From the NCBI GenBank assembly GCA_000969725.1, contig JXSR01S067936.1: DNA of 23,238 nt. The stretch is one strand, 5' to 3'. The position numbers and the translations under genes were made by a program. This stretch comes from Ophiothrix spiculata. Its lineage: Eukaryota; Echinodermata; Ophiuroidea; Amphilepidida; Ophiotrichidae. Under the pieces are notes generated by a model that was not told the DNA's origin, did not search any database, and was given only the letters and a program-made list of their open reading frames with translations. Positions 21,047 to 23,238 of this stretch are shown here, one piece after another (the stretch's first letter is position 1; every line of letters begins with the position of its first letter).

Positions 21047-21206
21047 AAGGTTATCTATCTTTCTTTAGCACATTCATCTGAATAAATTCGACCAGAAAAA
21101 TGTGGTAATTATGACCAGCACTTTTTTCGGGTCGAATTCGTTTATAAATGTATGTTGTTATTGTAATATATTCAGATGAATGTGCTAAACAGAGATAGAT
21201 AACCTT
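21047..21206. mobile_element. 160-bp MITE with ~40-bp inverted ends
   Basis: The left arm AAGGTTATCTATCT continues TTTAGCACATTCATCTGAAT. The reverse complement of the right arm gives the same two blocks with a three-base difference between them. A smaller inner inverted pair, AAATTCGACC / GGGTCGAATT, lies inside. No clear target duplication is seen, so the superfamily is unknown. Confidence 0.8.
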
Positions 21207-21446
21207 CAACTACACTAATGATATTGATATTGGAACTTTTATTATAAAGAAAATGAGCCGCGAAATATCCAGAACACTCACGAGCACCTTCAACTTGTAT
21301 CGTACATCTGGTCTTGTTCCGAATGAACTGAAATAGCAAAGGCTATTCCAATATACAAAAAGTATATAGTTGAAATATTCTCAAATTATTGCCCTGTATC
21401 ACTTCTTCCCTGCTTTTCAAAAACATTAAAATGACTCGTATTTAAC

Positions 21447-21494
21447 AGATGCGACTTGTTACAAAAACATTTTTTTTAAAAACAAGTCGCATCT
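21447..21494. repeat. Perfect 14-bp inverted repeat hairpin
   Basis: AGATGCGACTTGTT (21447-21460) and AACAAGTCGCATCT (21481-21494) flank a 20-base A/T-rich loop. It is a stable cruciform or hairpin candidate, and may be the remains of a tiny palindromic element. Confidence 0.85.
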
Positions 21495-21630
21495 CACTGA
21501 CTTAAAACAATTTACTATAACATGTCTATTTACGAAATATAATGACCAATGCTTATGATCGATTTGACTTTTGTTTGTAATTTTTTGCACTAAAGACAAT
21601 TATATTCCTGTCATTAGATAATTCAAAGTA

Positions 21631-22468
21631 AAGGCCGATGTATACTCCACTTCGCTGGCTGCTAAGCGAAAAAAATTGACCCAAATACTAGCAAATTTTA
21701 TTACCCCAGGGAAGAAAAGGTCTTCGCATGCCTCTTCGACAAGAGTTGGAAAATGTTGAACTTTTTTTAACTTCGCTGAGCGAAGCTTGTAAGTAGGACA
21801 GGTTATTGACCTATATTAAGTGGCAAAAGTCAGTCACAACAATCCCTCAACATTCTGTACACACACAATTTTCAATTTTCAAGAAACTTTGTTTCAACAA
21901 TGGAGGATTATAAGGAGCGTTTAACTGAAGCAGTGAGAGGATTTCCATCACTATATGACTATTCACGTAGAGATTTTAAAGATTAGATTAAAAAGACCAA
22001 TTCCTGGGAGGCAATGGTGTTCAACATAGTGATACTTTGTTATTTTTGTACTCTTTTGTAGCCTACATTGTAAACAGTATATCTGTTATCACCATTCATG
22101 CTTTCTCCTTAGCAAATTATTTATTGAGACCTATGACCCACTATAATAGGTTTCTGCTTTAAATCAAAATTACTTTGGCTGGATAATACATTTCATTTGA
22201 CTACAATTAACTTAGATTGTATTCAACAAATCACAAATAGAGTCACCTGTATTCTGATATTACATATATCCACTCCTGAAAAATCTCTAAATTGAGAAAA
22301 TTACATGTTACTGGCAACAGCAGTGTTAATGCTCACTGTGGCAATACCTACCTTGTTTTCAGGGACCTCCTTCGCTGAGGTATACATGGTACCTTCGCCC
22401 AGAGAAACTATGTAAAAAAAAATCTGAGCTTCGCGCTAAGCTAAGAAGATGGAGTATATATCGGGCTT
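21631..22468. mobile_element. 838-bp DNA transposon derivative carrying a MADF remnant
   Basis: The left end AAGGCCGATGTATACTCCA and the reverse-complemented right end AAGCCCGATATATACTCCA differ at two positions, then both continue into CTTCGCT/GCGAAG-rich sequence. TA flanks both sides (21629-21630 and 22469-22470). The outer motif resembles the 163-bp MITE at 8779 (AAGTCCATGATATACT). Inside, on the plus strand, lies the start of a MADF/Myb-SANT-like protein at 21900. Many PIF/Harbinger elements encode such a protein beside the DDE nuclease, which is missing here. A TA rather than TTA/TAA duplication is unusual for that superfamily, so the assignment stays open. Confidence 0.75.
21900..21986 (+). 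pseudogene. Truncated MADF/Myb-SANT-like accessory protein
   Basis: From ATG at 21900 the frame reads MEDYKERLTEAVRGFPSLYD, YSRRDFKD and stops at 21984-21986. Past the stop it continues IKKTNSWEAM. The pattern L--AVR--P-LYD-S---(F/Y)KD-----W matches the first two-thirds of a MADF domain, a Myb/SANT-related DNA-binding fold of about 80 residues. The ATG context (CAACAATGG) is good, and the preceding ~200 bases have no competing start in frame that I noticed. The in-frame TAG falls where a basic residue normally sits. The third helix is absent unless it is spliced in from beyond the GTG that follows WEAM. It sits wholly inside the element at 21631-22468. Likely original role: DNA binding and nuclear import partner of a Harbinger-type transposase. 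Confidence 0.65.
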
Positions 22469-22676
22469 TAGACAGCACACACGTATGTTTGTGTGGTGAA
22501 ATAAGAAAATTTGATATCCATCGGATCTACACACCTTGTGTAAAACAGTAAATCAAGATAAGACAAAAAGTCTGATTGTTATCAACAATCACACATACAA
22601 TTAAATGATTATTGTCTTGAAATACGACCTACTTCTAGAAACTTAAAACAAATTAGGTAGGTCAGAAGTTTACAAA

Positions 22677-22882
22677 GTAGGGGAGGGTGGGGTGAGTTGG
22701 CCCCCCTTTTGTTTGAACGCCCCTGTATTGGAGAGGTTAAGGTCTAGAAGATTTTCCTATATTAACACAAGGTAGATATGTACCCAAGCTATGTTTTATG
22801 TAAATACTAAGACTCTGCGGCTTATCGTATTTAAATAATTAAAACAATAAAAAAGAAGTCAAAAGGGCCAACTCATCCCGCA
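22677..22882. mobile_element. 206-bp hAT-like MITE with 8-bp target duplication
   Basis: TTTACAAA occurs at 22669-22676 and 22883-22890, directly outside the element. The left end holds GGGTGGGGTGAGTTGGCCC and the right end, reverse complemented, TGCGGGATGAGTTGGCCC, followed in both by CTTTTG. An 8-bp duplication is the hallmark of hAT elements. The left terminus has about nine more G-rich bases than the right one, so the very ends are imperfect. No protein is encoded. Confidence 0.75.
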
Positions 22883-23015
22883 TTTACAAAAATAGAGTCG
22901 TACTCATTTTACCGTGACACATTTCATACATTATGTTTTTTAAGTGAAGCACGGGAATGTTCTGCATACAAAAATTTCCTTTTGAGATGAAATGCCATAA
23001 TAAACTAGATTACAG

Positions 23016-23238
23016 CCCGCTAGTCCGAAGGTTCGCCAGTCCGAAGATTCGCTAGTTCGAAGGTTCGCTAGTCCGAAAATGAAAAAAGGTTCGCTAGTCC
23101 GAAAATGAAATAAGGTCCGCTTGTCCGAAATTAATAAAGGTTCGCTAATCCTAAGGTTCGCTAATCCGAAAATGAAATAGGGTTCGCTAATCCGAAAATG
23201 AAATAAGGTTCGCTAGTCCGAAAATGAAATAGGGTCCG
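23016..23238. repeat. GGTTCGCTAGTCCGAA minisatellite array (runs off the window)
   Basis: Ten units plus a partial eleventh are visible. Two unit lengths alternate: a 16-base form (GGTTCGCTAGTCCGAA) and a ~26-base form with the suffix AATGAAATAA or AATGAAATAG. Variants include CTAATCC and GGTCCGCTTGTCC. Each unit holds the dyad TTCG-N6-CGAA. The spacing is too regular and the units too directly joined for a CRISPR array, which would need unique spacers. The array continues past the window end. Confidence 0.92.

Noticed and set aside
23016..23238. CRISPR-like array
   Set aside because: Units are directly adjacent and the inserts between them are the same AATGAAATAA suffix, not unique spacers. 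The context is eukaryotic.

Overview
The window looks like intergenic or intronic DNA from a large, repeat-rich animal genome. It is strongly AT-rich, and I found no convincing host protein-coding gene, no bacterial-style operons and no rRNA. The longest open frames are below 100 codons, close to what AT-rich DNA gives by chance. LINE C-terminal remnants with short-tandem 3' tails, many terminal-inverted-repeat DNA elements and tRNA-like SINE heads fit a marine invertebrate, perhaps a bivalve mollusc. The taxon is inference only.

Left part (1-8650): a block of about 2.26 kb (copy A, 1-2263) is followed by a second diverged copy (copy B, from about 2264). Copy B has been opened by at least four insertions that copy A lacks. 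They are a 246-bp TTA-flanked palindromic MITE (2547-2792), a 477-bp TTA-flanked element (3035-3511), a 1,724-bp TA-flanked element with ~50-bp inverted ends (4084-5807), and the 3' end of a LINE in reverse (about 6168-6440). Faint homology to the end of copy A reappears at 8330-8620. A 274-bp tandem duplication lies at 7741-8296.

Middle (8650-13000): a 163-bp palindromic MITE (8779-8941), then two degraded LINE 3' ends on the plus strand. The first (10300-10935) has an ATGAT-repeat tail and is the same family as the reverse copy at 6168. The second (12182-12977) has a TTATCTG-repeat tail and a clearer reverse-transcriptase-ORF C-terminus.

Right part (13000-23238): a 2.9-kb near-complete palindrome (13372-16290) made of degenerate subrepeats, flanked by an imperfect 11-bp duplication and resembling a Foldback or MULE-type element. 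Next come a tRNA-like SINE head (16624), a foldback zone rich in GTACG motifs (17350-17775), a 467-bp inverted-repeat element (18749-19215), a second tRNA-like remnant on the minus strand (about 19306-19380), a 160-bp MITE (21047-21206) and an 838-bp element (21631-22468). The 838-bp element still carries the start of a MADF/Myb-SANT-like protein, the accessory protein type of PIF/Harbinger transposons, and its ends resemble those of the 163-bp MITE. A 206-bp element with a perfect 8-bp duplication (22677-22882, hAT-like) follows. The window ends inside a minisatellite based on GGTTCGCTAGTCCGAA.

There is no gene network to describe. The interest lies in the layered mobile elements, and in copy A and copy B serving as empty and filled versions of the same sites.
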